In this document: one piece after another, positions 32,975 through 42,782 of the stretch | Layout: every line of letters starts with the position of its first letter | Numbering within the stretch: position 1 is the stretch's first letter | Source: Rhodosorus marinus | Taxonomy: Eukaryota; Rhodophyta; Stylonematophyceae; Stylonematales; Stylonemataceae | Assembly: GCA_029953675.1 (NCBI GenBank) | Contig: JAMWBK010000002.1 | Span: forward strand, 2,294,001 to 2,358,000 | Length of the DNA: 64,000 bases | Direction of reading: 5' to 3' | Notes under the pieces: model-generated | What the model was told of the DNA's origin: nothing | The model's database searches: none | What the model saw: only the letters and a program-made list of their open reading frames with translations | Position numbers and translations under genes: made by a program

Positions 32975-35929
32975 ATGAACCGACCCGAAGTAGGGGGTGC
33001 GAACAACGCCGATGAGGAGCTGAGAGTCTGGGGAGACCAGGTTGGAGGGGTTACAAGCCCATCCATCGGGTCCCCGACTGCCAGTGGTCTTTCGAGGAGA
33101 GCCTCGAGCCTTAATCAGCTCGAAAGTTCTGCGGCGCTTGGTATCAGAAGAATGCCTCACTATTTCGGTAGTGACTTGCCTCAATCACCGCAGTACTCGA
33201 ATGGACCCGTGCCGCTGTCAGTACCAAGTTTCTCGCCGGAAACGTCAAGGGGTTCATCGTTGATGAATAATGGGAGTAACGGCAGCCATTTTGCTAGGAC
33301 TAGTTCCCCGATAGTTCTTAATTCTTTTGGGCAGAACGGGGATGGCGCTGCTTCGCCGCAGGTTGAGTCAATCATGGAGCGCCAAGCGTCACTGGGCGCC
33401 CCTCCGAAGAACCCGTTGTTCCGACTGCGAAGGATTTCTCGCAGGACCTTCAAGTTCAAATCGAAGAAAGAAATGGAGAAGTTGATTGTTTTCTGTTTGA
33501 TTATGCTGATTAGTGCGAGTATCTTCGTCTTACCCGCATATTTGAACTACCCTTCGGCACTTTCCGCATCTAACTTATCATCAACTCCTGAGGACCTGAG
33601 TCGTGCTCAGCCCGTAAAGCGAGTTGCAACCCCAACTCCTGCCCCTCTACAGGGTAAAAGGAACTTGACTAATTTAACCGCGGCCGAAGTACTCTATTTA
33701 AAGGGAGAAGAAAGGGTTGACGCCGAGTTGGAACCCGCCGTCATTGCTGAAGTTCGGCGCGGGGAATGGGAAAGAGCCCGACTTGAGGCCATTAGCACCA
33801 AAGTATCCCTAGTTGCTGGTGAGGATACATCTCCTCTTTCGTTTTGGTTAATAATATCTTCATTGCAAAGAGCTGCGGCGGCTTACACAGTTCGTTGGTT
33901 TTTCTTTCCCGTTTACTAGCGTGTAAGGATAGAACATCTATGTTGCACGAGTCGCTGCCAACCTGGCAGAAGGCGCTTGGGGACACGGACGAGATCATTA
34001 TCGTAGATTGGTCCACTTCCGCCGATATGCTCCGGATTCATGATTTTTTGAACGATATCGAGGATCCACGAATAGCTTCACTCAAGGTGGGACGGCAGAG
34101 CAAATGGATTCTCTCCGAAGCTTACAACTTTGCTTTCCAGTTCGCCACTGGGGAGCTCCTGCTGAAGGTTGACTGCGATACGAAACTACATCCAGACTTC
34201 CTGAAGCACCACGCTGTTGGTGAACGGAGTAACAGCTTTTATCGAGTGAACTGGTCCACGACAAAGGACATGAACGAGCAGCACTTGAGTGGTGTATTCT
34301 TGGTGCGAAAATTGCACTTTGATGAGGTGCGGGGCTACGATGAGAGAATTCAGTCTTACGGATGGGACGACTCAGACCTGTATATGAGGATCGAGCGGCT
34401 GGGCGTTACAGCACAAGATATTGATACGAACTTCCTGGAGCATATTCACCACGAGGATGTGGTTCGAGCTTCTGATCCTGAAGACCTGGAGAGTCCAACA
34501 TTCCACATACAAGTAAGCGCGTCTTATCCGTGAGCTGGAAATCTCTGGAACTAACTGACCGTGTGCTAACCACGCTTTCGGGATTGATAACAACAACAGT
34601 TGAACAGCCTATTGGTACAGCATGTTCCACCTTGGTCAGAAGCCTGGCTTACTGGTCATGCGCAGTACCGCTGCGTGTTGAGGACCGAGGATGGTCGATA
34701 TGTGGACGCTGAAATGACCCGTCCAGTGGCTCCATTGGAAGAAATAACATCGCCTGAAGTATATCTGGAGGCTGAGAAGCTCGCGTACAGCCGCGTGCTC
34801 CACGACAAGTACAGCATTCCGTGGGGAATTTTGCATGAAATCAAAGACCCCCTTCCTGATGTCTTGAGTGCGTTTCGTCATTTCAACACGCCTTCAGGGG
34901 CAAAAGCTAAGGGCGCCATTTTCGGAGAAGTTGTAGGAACTCCTGCGCAGCGTATTCTAGCTCTCATATCTATGGTTGCATTGGCCGACAAGCATGATCG
35001 CATTCTGTTCCTCACTTGGACGACTGGAGAGGAAGCGGAGGAGGAAGTTGCTGTTGACACGGGTCATATGCACCTGTCTTCCATGTTTGACTGGACGAAA
35101 AGTGGGCTTGTTGATGCACTGGAAGAGGGGAAGCGGGTAACTTCTCGGCTTTTCCCCATTGGCAGGCTGAGGTGCAAACCTGACCCGCAGTCCTGCTCTA
35201 GTTCGGATTCAGCCTGGAACACAGTTTCGTCTGGACTTAATGAAACTGAAATTGCGTTGACGTTGAGGGGAGCGCATGATGACAAGAAGCATATTCTTCT
35301 CCACCTGGACCACACCCTCAAAGGCTTGTCGCAAGAGGAACTCTTCAGCTCTTATCGAAGACTTGTGCCCTCAACAACGCTGATGGAACGTGTGAGAAAA
35401 TTCGGCGACACTTCCAAGAAACTTGGAGTTTACGTTGGAATGCACATGCACCCGAAACAGATCGTGGACTTTGCGAAGCGATTGAAAGTACGTTGGGTTG
35501 GCAATTGCTTTATGATGATACCTGTATTGGGGTGTAACGAACCTGCAAACGTAACTAACCTCTTGCTCTTGTTCTGCTAATGCCTTGCAGAAAATAGCAT
35601 TCCGAAACGCTAACGAATTTCTTGTCGTCGGAAGTCAGCACGGCGAAGTGGAAGACTTGCGCAAGGAACTGGACATATCGTCGTGGGACGATGACGTCGA
35701 GCACGAGACCGAGACTCACTACGAGAGGATAGTTAGAGAAGTCTCCGAATTGTACGCGTTGGGCCAAGCCAGGACCATTCTCAATGACGGTCGCTGCCCT
35801 GCCGAGGTGCACGAGCTGATATCAATTTTGAACAGTGGGAAGTCGTCTCATGAGATGAACATTACCTCCGATAGTGTCCGGATGACACGAAATCTAACTA
35901 AGATCAGAAATACTAACGTAAGAAAGTAA
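32975..35929 (+). CDS. Two-domain type II membrane glycosyltransferase (GT-A plus fucosyltransferase-like)
   Basis: Exons 32975-33818, 33920-34512, 34600-35487 and 35591-35929 give 887 residues. A Ser/Pro-rich cytosolic tail of ~165 residues leads to one membrane segment (170-190), the layout of Golgi glycosyltransferases. Residues ~278-475 are a GT-A domain with the DCD metal motif (366-368) and GYDERIQSYGWDDSDLYMRI (about 420-438), the galactosyltransferase/chondroitin synthase C-terminal type. Residues ~530-860 look like a second, GT-B domain of the NodZ/FUT8 fucosyltransferase kind: GTPAQRILALISMVALADKH, DRILFLTW, a LGVYVGMHMHP strand and FLVVGSQHGEVEDLRKEL. The second assignment is weaker, because the HxRRxD-like motif is not obvious. 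A role in making a Golgi polysaccharide or glycoprotein glycan is inferred. Confidence 0.72.
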
Positions 35930-36170
35930 AACAATGCTGCTGTGAGAAAGCAGCTGCTATTGTTAAAATTGAGGTTCATGCCAGTTCTACAGTGCGGGTC
36001 GTAGAAAAATCTTTGCAAACGGATCCGCGCAAGCGCAAGCGTCTCTCGCAGGTTGTCACAACGGGACAAGTCAGTCTTAAACTTTATAGTTGGGTTAGAA
36101 TGTTAGATTTTTCCGCTGCGTCTGACGCGCCAAGTACTAGGTTGCAGGCAAGCATGGGCTCGACCAAGTG

Positions 36171-38039
36171 CTAGTGTTGGTTCGGCCCAATGTCCATTGT
36201 TAGACGCTTTCCTACCGCAAAGCAGGCATAAGCACGGTAGAACTCATCCGGCATCTCCAGGTAGTCATGTGTGAATTTCAACGTCGGCAGATCCGCGAAA
36301 TAGTTAGCCGCGAGGACCGAAGCGTTCTTCTCGAGCACACTGAGAATCTCGTCGAGAGCAGTCGCATCCTCTCGGTTGATAAGCTCGGACAGTTCACGAA
36401 GGAACTTTCTTATCCGCATCGAGACAGCTACACTGTGCGCGTGAGAGATCGATGTCTCTGGATCCAGATCAAGAAGCGGGTTCAGAAAGACATGCTCTTG
36501 GTGGAGCATGATGTAAACCAATGTCTTGCTCGACGTCGTCTTGAGTATTGAGACAAGAAGCTCCAGCATGAGTGACGTGATCTCGATAAGCCCTTCTGCC
36601 TCTTCCCGACGGTGAGCATTCTCCGAGGCTTTTCTTCGACGACGAAGTAAAGACTCCACTATCCTCACCATTCGTTCCGCGAAGCTGCTGCGGACTGTCT
36701 TCAGCTGGTAGCTGACATTGGCAGCCACGGCGAGAGGATACTTCGTCGCTTCGACGTTGTCAGATTTTACGACCAGATACCTGAGAACAAGCAGTGAGAC
36801 GTGCACGACCAGCTCTGCAAGCGACAGTGCCACTCCCTTCCCGACTCCGAGCTCCGTAAACGAGTCTGCGGCGTTGCTAATCAGGGAGGTACCAAGCGAA
36901 TCCGAAAATGCAGATGATTCGGTCATGTTGAGGAGTACAGACATCACCAGAGATACGGTTGGGATTTCACCAGATCTGCTCGCTTTCAAGGCAAGATGTA
37001 GCAGAGGCAGGACGATTATCTCCGGATCGGTTCTTGCCACGGAAAAGATTTTAAAGCGACGATTACTGGTCAGCAGTAAGTTACACACGATTGGACCTCG
37101 CTCGCCCTCGCTCCATACCCCAACAGCATCGAACAGCATTCGGAACGGGACTCGTACCCGATCTTCTCCGGGTGTCTCCTTACGGCTTGAGTTGCTAATA
37201 TCCGCCAAGACCTTTCGATGTGGTCCGTCCCATTCGGTTCCGCAGAGCAGCACCAAGACGCTGAGAGCAACGTCCGGAATCAGATCCGCAATGTCACGGT
37301 TGGATGACACTTTCGACGTGGAAAGTGTTCTCAGCATATACAAGGCACTCTTCATTCTTGTTGTAAGAGATGAGTCTTCTTCCTCTTGGCTCGCTCCCAG
37401 CTTGTGTTTTGATCCTTTTGAGGCAAGCATCAGCAGCTTTGCAATGAACTGTTCGCGGCGAGGGTGGGCGTTGATTATGGAATGAAACAGCTGGACGTCG
37501 TAGAATTGAGCGCAGCAGTGCACGAGGGAGAGTTCCAACGCGGCTAGGGTAGTCCCGTTGTCGATTGCAAAGATGATTGCGTCAATTGTTGCTACCGCCT
37601 CATTGTGCAGCAACGCCTTTCCCAGAAGCTCCGAGTCCTGAAGCTGGTCATCGTCTTTCGCGCATCCAAAAAGTGACATGCAGTCCACCTCACTGAAGCC
37701 TGTCTGTAACGATGCCGCAATAACGACGGCCAGAATTCTGCCCATGATAACGCAACTCTGGTCCACCTCGTTCAACTCCCCCATGTTAGAGGAAGACCTT
37801 TTCGCGTGATCAGTCCATCCTTTCGCAAATCCGCTCAAAATCTGCCGTATTCTAATATGATCATCGGATGAATCCCTCAGCTCCTTAAGCAGCTCAGAAA
37901 CTCCATCGATCTCGCTCCTCCAGTCCCATTCTTCCAAGGACAGAACTCCTCCGCCGCCTTCAGAGGAATCAGCACTTCGAAGAACCTCCGCTACAGAAGT
38001 GCTTCCAGAAGACTGGCTCGTAGATCCAGCCTGTCCCAT
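36171..38039 (-). CDS. DYM: Dymeclin, Golgi-associated
   Basis: A single 622-residue exon. Dymeclin family blocks are ARTDPEIIVLPLLHLAL, KYPLAVAANVSYQLKTV followed by an Arg-rich helix, TLVYIMLHQEHVF and, near the end, LPTLKFTHDYLEMPDEFYRA. The protein begins MGQAGSTS, a good N-myristoylation signal (Gly2, Ser6), as in other dymeclins. Dymeclin is a peripheral Golgi protein needed for secretory traffic; loss of the human protein causes Dyggve-Melchior-Clausen dysplasia. The downstream end faces the glycosyltransferase gene 241 bp away. There are no introns, unlike most neighbours of this size. Confidence 0.88.
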   Translation of the reverse strand: MGQAGSTSQSSGSTSVAEVLRSADSSEGGGGVLSLEEWDWRSEIDGVSELLKELRDSSDDHIRIRQILSGFAKGWTDHAKRSSSNMGELNEVDQSCVIMGRILAVVIAASLQTGFSEVDCMSLFGCAKDDDQLQDSELLGKALLHNEAVATIDAIIFAIDNGTTLAALELSLVHCCAQFYDVQLFHSIINAHPRREQFIAKLLMLASKGSKHKLGASQEEEDSSLTTRMKSALYMLRTLSTSKVSSNRDIADLIPDVALSVLVLLCGTEWDGPHRKVLADISNSSRKETPGEDRVRVPFRMLFDAVGVWSEGERGPIVCNLLLTSNRRFKIFSVARTDPEIIVLPLLHLALKASRSGEIPTVSLVMSVLLNMTESSAFSDSLGTSLISNAADSFTELGVGKGVALSLAELVVHVSLLVLRYLVVKSDNVEATKYPLAVAANVSYQLKTVRSSFAERMVRIVESLLRRRRKASENAHRREEAEGLIEITSLMLELLVSILKTTSSKTLVYIMLHQEHVFLNPLLDLDPETSISHAHSVAVSMRIRKFLRELSELINREDATALDEILSVLEKNASVLAANYFADLPTLKFTHDYLEMPDEFYRAYACFAVGKRLTMDIGPNQH

Positions 38040-38400
38040 TTAACGATCCGCTTTCAACAAAAACTCTCTTACCCCAAACAACAAAAACAAAAAAAAAAAA
38101 CACAACACCAGACCAATACGAACAGGTGCTTAGAAAATATCCAAACCCATCTCTCTTCAAAGATGACTCCCAAGCACGAGGCGAGCGACAACACAGAATT
38201 TCTCAATCTTACGCTCTCCTCATATTGCTATGGTTTCCTTCACATGTTCCAAATTCAATTTCCAGAAGAAGAAACGCAAACAGCCCAGATCCCAAAGCTT
38301 GAGTGTGGCATTGCCCCTCTCCGTCTTCGGAGGCAATGAGAACCTCCATGCACATTGCCCTGTCCTTAGAACCCCGACAACCAGACAAGCTGTCTTGGTT
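38040..38400. other. Leader of dymeclin and spacer
   Basis: Poly-A and A/C-rich on the plus strand at 38,040-38,115 (T/G-rich in the sense of dymeclin). Nothing else recognised. Confidence 0.4.
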
Positions 38401-39100
38401 CGTCCGGATGTGGATGGCTTTCTAGAAAAGGTAGGACGGATCTGGAAGGCCATCCCAACTTCTGAAACTCGGAATGTTAAGATTAGGTTCCTCTTCCAGC
38501 TTTTGGCAGTAGGCACTGGCGTTACTGGTGTCATCCCCATAAGAGGGGTATCTCGGTTCGGCGTCGCCGGGACAGGTTGTCGGGGCTCGGATGGATGTGA
38601 GACGGCTTTCTAGAAAAGGTAGGGCGGATGTGGAAGGCCATCCCAAATTCTGAAACTCGGAGCGTTAAGATTAGGTTCTTTTTACAACGTTTGGCAATAG
38701 GCACTGGTGTTGCTGGTGTCATCCCCGTAAGAGTGGTGTCTTGGTTCGGCGTTGCCGGGACAGGCTGTCGGGGGTTCGGATGGATGGGAGATGGCTTTCT
38801 AAAAAGCTAGGGGCGGATGTGGAAGGCCATCCCAACTTCTGAAATTCGGAATGTTAAGATTAGGTTCCTTCTCCAACGTTTGGCAATAGGCACTGGTGTT
38901 ACTGGTTTCATCCCCATAGGAGTGGTACACTCGGTTCGGTGTAGCCGCGACAGGCTGTCGGGGGTTCGCTGGATGTAGAAGGCATTCCAGAAACGTAGGC
39001 GAATGTGCAAGGCCATTCCAACTTCTGAAACTTGAGATGTCTTTTTCCAAGGTTTGGCAATAGGCGCTGGTGTTGATGGTGTCATCCCCATAGCAGTGAT
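38400..39100 (+). repeat. ~188-bp tandem repeat, nearly four copies
   Basis: The word GGCTTTCTA, or a variant, recurs at about 38415, 38603, 38793 and 38980, a period of 187-190 bp. Each unit continues with GGAAGGCCATCCCAACTTCT, a GGTTC...TTTGGCA(A/G)TAGGC segment, GGTGTCATCCCC and GACAGGTTGTCGGGG-like words. Copies differ by substitutions and small indels. Short frames in both strands repeat with the unit and are not genes. Confidence 0.9.
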
Positions 39101-39124
39101 CTAGGTGCACGGCACACGATTAGG

Positions 39125-39237
39125 GTTGAATGTATGCTGTTGATCTAATGGTACATCACCACTGAGCCGCTGAGGAGCTGAGGGCTACAACGCTGACGTT
39201 ACCATCAGATCACAGCGTACATTCGACCGCTAGTCCT
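39125..39237. repeat. Long imperfect hairpin (30-nt arms)
   Basis: The left arm 39125-39154 and right arm 39208-39237 are near reverse complements, both built around GAATGTA(T/C)GCTGT and GATCT(A/G)ATGGTA, with about four mismatches and one bulge. The 53-nt middle includes further partly complementary words. It resembles a MITE or a miRNA-type foldback. No clear target-site duplication was seen. Confidence 0.7.
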
Positions 39238-39349
39238 GCGCAATTACAACAAACTAGTTGGAAAAACGGGTTTGCTGCTGGGAGAGGGGAGCAGGATAAG
39301 ATTGCAGCATTACGCTGAAGTGGGGTAGCTGGTTCTCGGGAAGTGGTAT

Positions 39350-39600
39350 CTGGGTTAGAAATCGGGGACAGGCTGTCGGATCATTTAATAAGAAAGGTAG
39401 GGCGGATCTGGAAGGTCTTCCAACTTCCGAAAAGCGAAATATTTCGATTGCGTTCCTATTCCAGCATTTGGCAAAAAAGCAATGGTGTCATCCCCGTCGA
39501 AACGGTATCTCGGTTGAGCTTTACCGCGAGAAGGTCCTTCCAACTCCTGAAACGGCATTTTTTTTCGATTGCTTTCCTTTTCCGACTTAAGGCAATGAAC
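39350..39600 (+). repeat. Diverged copies of the ~188-bp repeat
   Basis: Positions 39363-39530 retain GGGGACAGGCTGTCGG, AAAGGTAGGGCGGATCTGG, CCAACTT and GGTGTCATCCCCGTC in the order seen in the array upstream. A further truncated copy follows to about 39600, and isolated words occur at 39,690-39,720 and near 40,010. These are scattered decayed members of the same family. Confidence 0.7.
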
Positions 39601-41738
39601 AAAAATAGCGCTTGCTCCCGCTAGAGGAAGTTGTTTGTTGTTCAGGTCATCAGAAGAACCTTTCCGCATAGACGGTATTATCGACACGTGCATGGATCTG
39701 GAAGGCCATTGCGGGTTCAGAACAGACGCATTTTGCTTTGTAGATTATATGCCGTTCCACGTCCCCCAGTCCGCATGACATATACAGTAAACCTTGGGAG
39801 ACCCACATTTCTCGGAGTCACTTTCCGGGACACTGAGCTTGGTGACTATTGTGAATCTGAAATTAGCATTCTTGAAGGTGGACTGATGCGGAAGGTCAGT
39901 CCACGTTCTGTGAGGGAACACGCACTTGTGGTTGGAAGTTATTGGTTGATATAGAAACGCGTTTCGTGATAGGGTTTCACACCCCTGCGGTATTGAGTTC
40001 CATGTAAAACAAGGCCATCCCAAGCTCACACAACAATCGATTGGGCTCTGAACTCTCCGTTCTTACCGTCCATTTGGTTTGCTATCATTTCCAGGTAAGG
40101 CCTACCATAGAGTGATCGCTGGCTCGACAAAGTGATCATGGCGATAAGATGATTCAATCGGGGCGGGCATGCTGAGATCAGATGCTTGACACTGCTCCAT
40201 ACGAGTTTTGCCTCAGTGCCAACCGATCTCTCCCCTTTGCGCAGACCAAACCCAAATGCCAAACCTTGAAAATAAAAATAAAAAATCAGATAGAGTCCGC
40301 ATAACATAATCATACAAATCAAAAAGCAGCTCAACTCCTAGTTGACAATGGTTGCAATAAAACAATTTAAATTCAATATTCTGACAAGTTGGCCTACGCG
40401 CAGCTCTCCTTCTGCCGGGTCCTAGATTGAGGCCCATTGTCGATCTCTATGTCCGTCAAAAGTTCCATGGTGTTCCTGAATTTGAGCAAGAGGTCCTCAT
40501 GTCTACCGTCCGACCCCCCGTCAAGTATGCGTTACGTTTGCGGTCAACCAGAAACGCCCGTCTACGAACCACTTGTTGAGTCCTATTGTCGCCTGCAACT
40601 TCTAACTTGCCTCTTATTTGAGCTACATCTCCTCCTTTACACCGTCTCATCCTGCTTGATGTACGTCTCTTGGCCTGTCATCGGCCAGAAACGCCCGTCT
40701 CAAAGCCTGCCTACCTCGCGAACCTAAACCCCATCAACCCAGGAGCTATCTTCCCAAGCACGTAATATTTTCATAGACTTTCGCCAATAGTTGAATACTT
40801 ACTCAGTTGATTTGTTAATACAATAAGTTTAGTGGTTCATTTTGACATTATAACGTTTTTACTTCAATTATATAGATCATGTATTAAGTATTGCGGAGTA
40901 TTTCGGCCAAATAAATTTGTAAATAAATTCATCTAAGTAATCAGTGTACCATTTCATGTTTTGGTTTGATTTTGGAAATGTATTGAGCCACCAATAACCC
41001 TGAAGCGCTGGAAATAAGGTTTTGGAAGGCTTGTATTGGAAACGTCTTTTGCTTTAATTTTGCTGCAGATAGTTGAGACGACCAGTTCCTGGCGTTGCGC
41101 CGCTCCGAGGGAGGCTAGGACTAGAACGAGACTGTGAAGACTTCCTGACGGTTACGAAGACAAGCGTAGGTACTGGAGTAAAACTTCGAACTCAGTTAAC
41201 TAGGTTCTTTAAACCGTGCTGGACGTCTCAGTCGACAAAAACGCTCCCAGGAAAAGTCAGCGCTAGCGGCGCAGAGTGTAGCCTGCTGTTTGTTGTTCGA
41301 GGGTTTTAGGATGAACCGAGGAGGCTCTAAGAGCGACTCGAACATCAGCGCACGTTTCACACGCTACCATTCTGAATCTCAACGAGGAAAATAGTTCGGT
41401 AAGCTGTTGTGGGACAATCCCTACACGCATCCAGTAGCGACGAGCAGAGCGTTGGAGCGGTAGACATGTTAAAAACGAGCTGCCCCGGTTGGAATGCGCT
41501 CATAAGGGGGGCTGGAAGCTTGCCGGGACGTTGTAGGGAAGGGAATTAGCCTTTGCGGAAGTGTTCCCGTCACAGTCTAGCGGAATCTCGCAAACGTGTG
41601 TATAGGCGTGCAGTATTGTAACGAACAAACAAGTCGAGGGTAGTGGCGGGTTGAGTTTTTGCTGCGGGTTGTTGCTTTCTTGTTTTTCGGCTTAAAAAAA
41701 TAAATTGGGTTTCTCGACTACAATTCGGACGAAGAGCG
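39601..41738. other. Spacer, AT-rich at 40,790-40,960
   Basis: No recognisable gene. Several 60-100-codon frames exist on both strands without domains or plausible splice partners. Confidence 0.45.
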
Positions 41739-42782
41739 ATGAATGCGGACCAGCAGGAGGAACTCTTGATGGAGGTTGAGATGTTAAAGGCAATGATTGT
41801 CTTGGCTGAGCCCTGCGGGTTTCCAACGTTTGAGGAAGAACAAGAGTTGGAGGAGCCCCTAACGGGTGTGTTGACGGTTTTGGGTGAGAGCTTTTCGAAG
41901 AGAAAATGCCGCCGGTCGGGCGCTGGTAGATCCTTTTTGGTGGAGGTCGGCGCGAGTGGCACGCCCAGAATAGAATGGATGGAAGAGGCAACGGTGCGGA
42001 AATCCAATGAGCTCGCGATTGAAGTCTTCGAAAGGAAAAAGAGCAGATCCCCTGTTTCTAGAAGGAGAGCTCGAAAACCGAAACGACATCCCGCCGTAGA
42101 CGAGAGCTGGTTTCTGAACGAAAAAGACTGTTCGAGCGTGAGCTCACAAGAACATCGCGAAATCAACAAACCGGTTCCGCCGACGAGCGACAGCGGACCA
42201 AGAGGAAAGTCCCTCACAAGAAAGAAAGAAACACCTGTCAATCACGTGAACGGCTTGCGCCTGACCAAGGCAGAGCCCAAGCTGGTGACTCAAGAGGTGG
42301 ATGAGTCTATGCCCCGTAAAGTGGAAGTATCATTATCAACTGCGCTGAAGTTCCGATCTCCTTCACAGCAAAATCGGGTTGAAAAGCAAAAGATTCTTTT
42401 GCCTAAATGGGAGGTTAGAGGAAACATCCCCGCCTGCGCCAACTCGGACGATGCCTCCCCGAAGAGCGTGATGTCATCGTCTATTTTGGAAGTGAACTCG
42501 ATGTTTAGTGCAAACTGTGCGAGGATTAGAAACAGATTGAACCGATATGGGATTGCCGGATCTGAATCTGAAAGCCCTCTTCCTAGTTGCGACCTAATTA
42601 TGGAAACAGAACTCGCGGGACCAGCCAATGGACCTCTGCTCTACCAATTCGGGCAGAGTGCGACCTCGGTGACGGGGAGGCTGTTGGGAATGGGAAAACG
42701 GCAGCACACAAATCCCAAGGCTCTTGCCTCTCCTCAGAAAATTCGGCCTCGCCCAATATACAGCTTATGGGATCGCCGATGA
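41739..42782 (+). CDS. Hypothetical protein, basic and low-complexity
   Basis: A single open frame of 347 residues, longer than expected by chance here. I do not recognise it. The N-terminus is acidic and helical (to residue ~50), the rest Ser/Arg/Lys/Pro-rich with basic clusters such as RRRARKPKRHP that could act as nuclear localisation signals. No transmembrane segment or signal peptide is visible. A Gly-x-Gly patch lies near the C-terminus. The Met at the start follows a G/T-rich stretch, as for other genes of the window. It may continue in further exons. Confidence 0.5.
   Translation: MNADQQEELLMEVEMLKAMIVLAEPCGFPTFEEEQELEEPLTGVLTVLGESFSKRKCRRSGAGRSFLVEVGASGTPRIEWMEEATVRKSNELAIEVFERKKSRSPVSRRRARKPKRHPAVDESWFLNEKDCSSVSSQEHREINKPVPPTSDSGPRGKSLTRKKETPVNHVNGLRLTKAEPKLVTQEVDESMPRKVEVSLSTALKFRSPSQQNRVEKQKILLPKWEVRGNIPACANSDDASPKSVMSSSILEVNSMFSANCARIRNRLNRYGIAGSESESPLPSCDLIMETELAGPANGPLLYQFGQSATSVTGRLLGMGKRQHTNPKALASPQKIRPRPIYSLWDRR

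Noticed and set aside
36718-37485. 255-codon plus-strand frame
   Set aside because: Antisense to dymeclin; no domain of its own.
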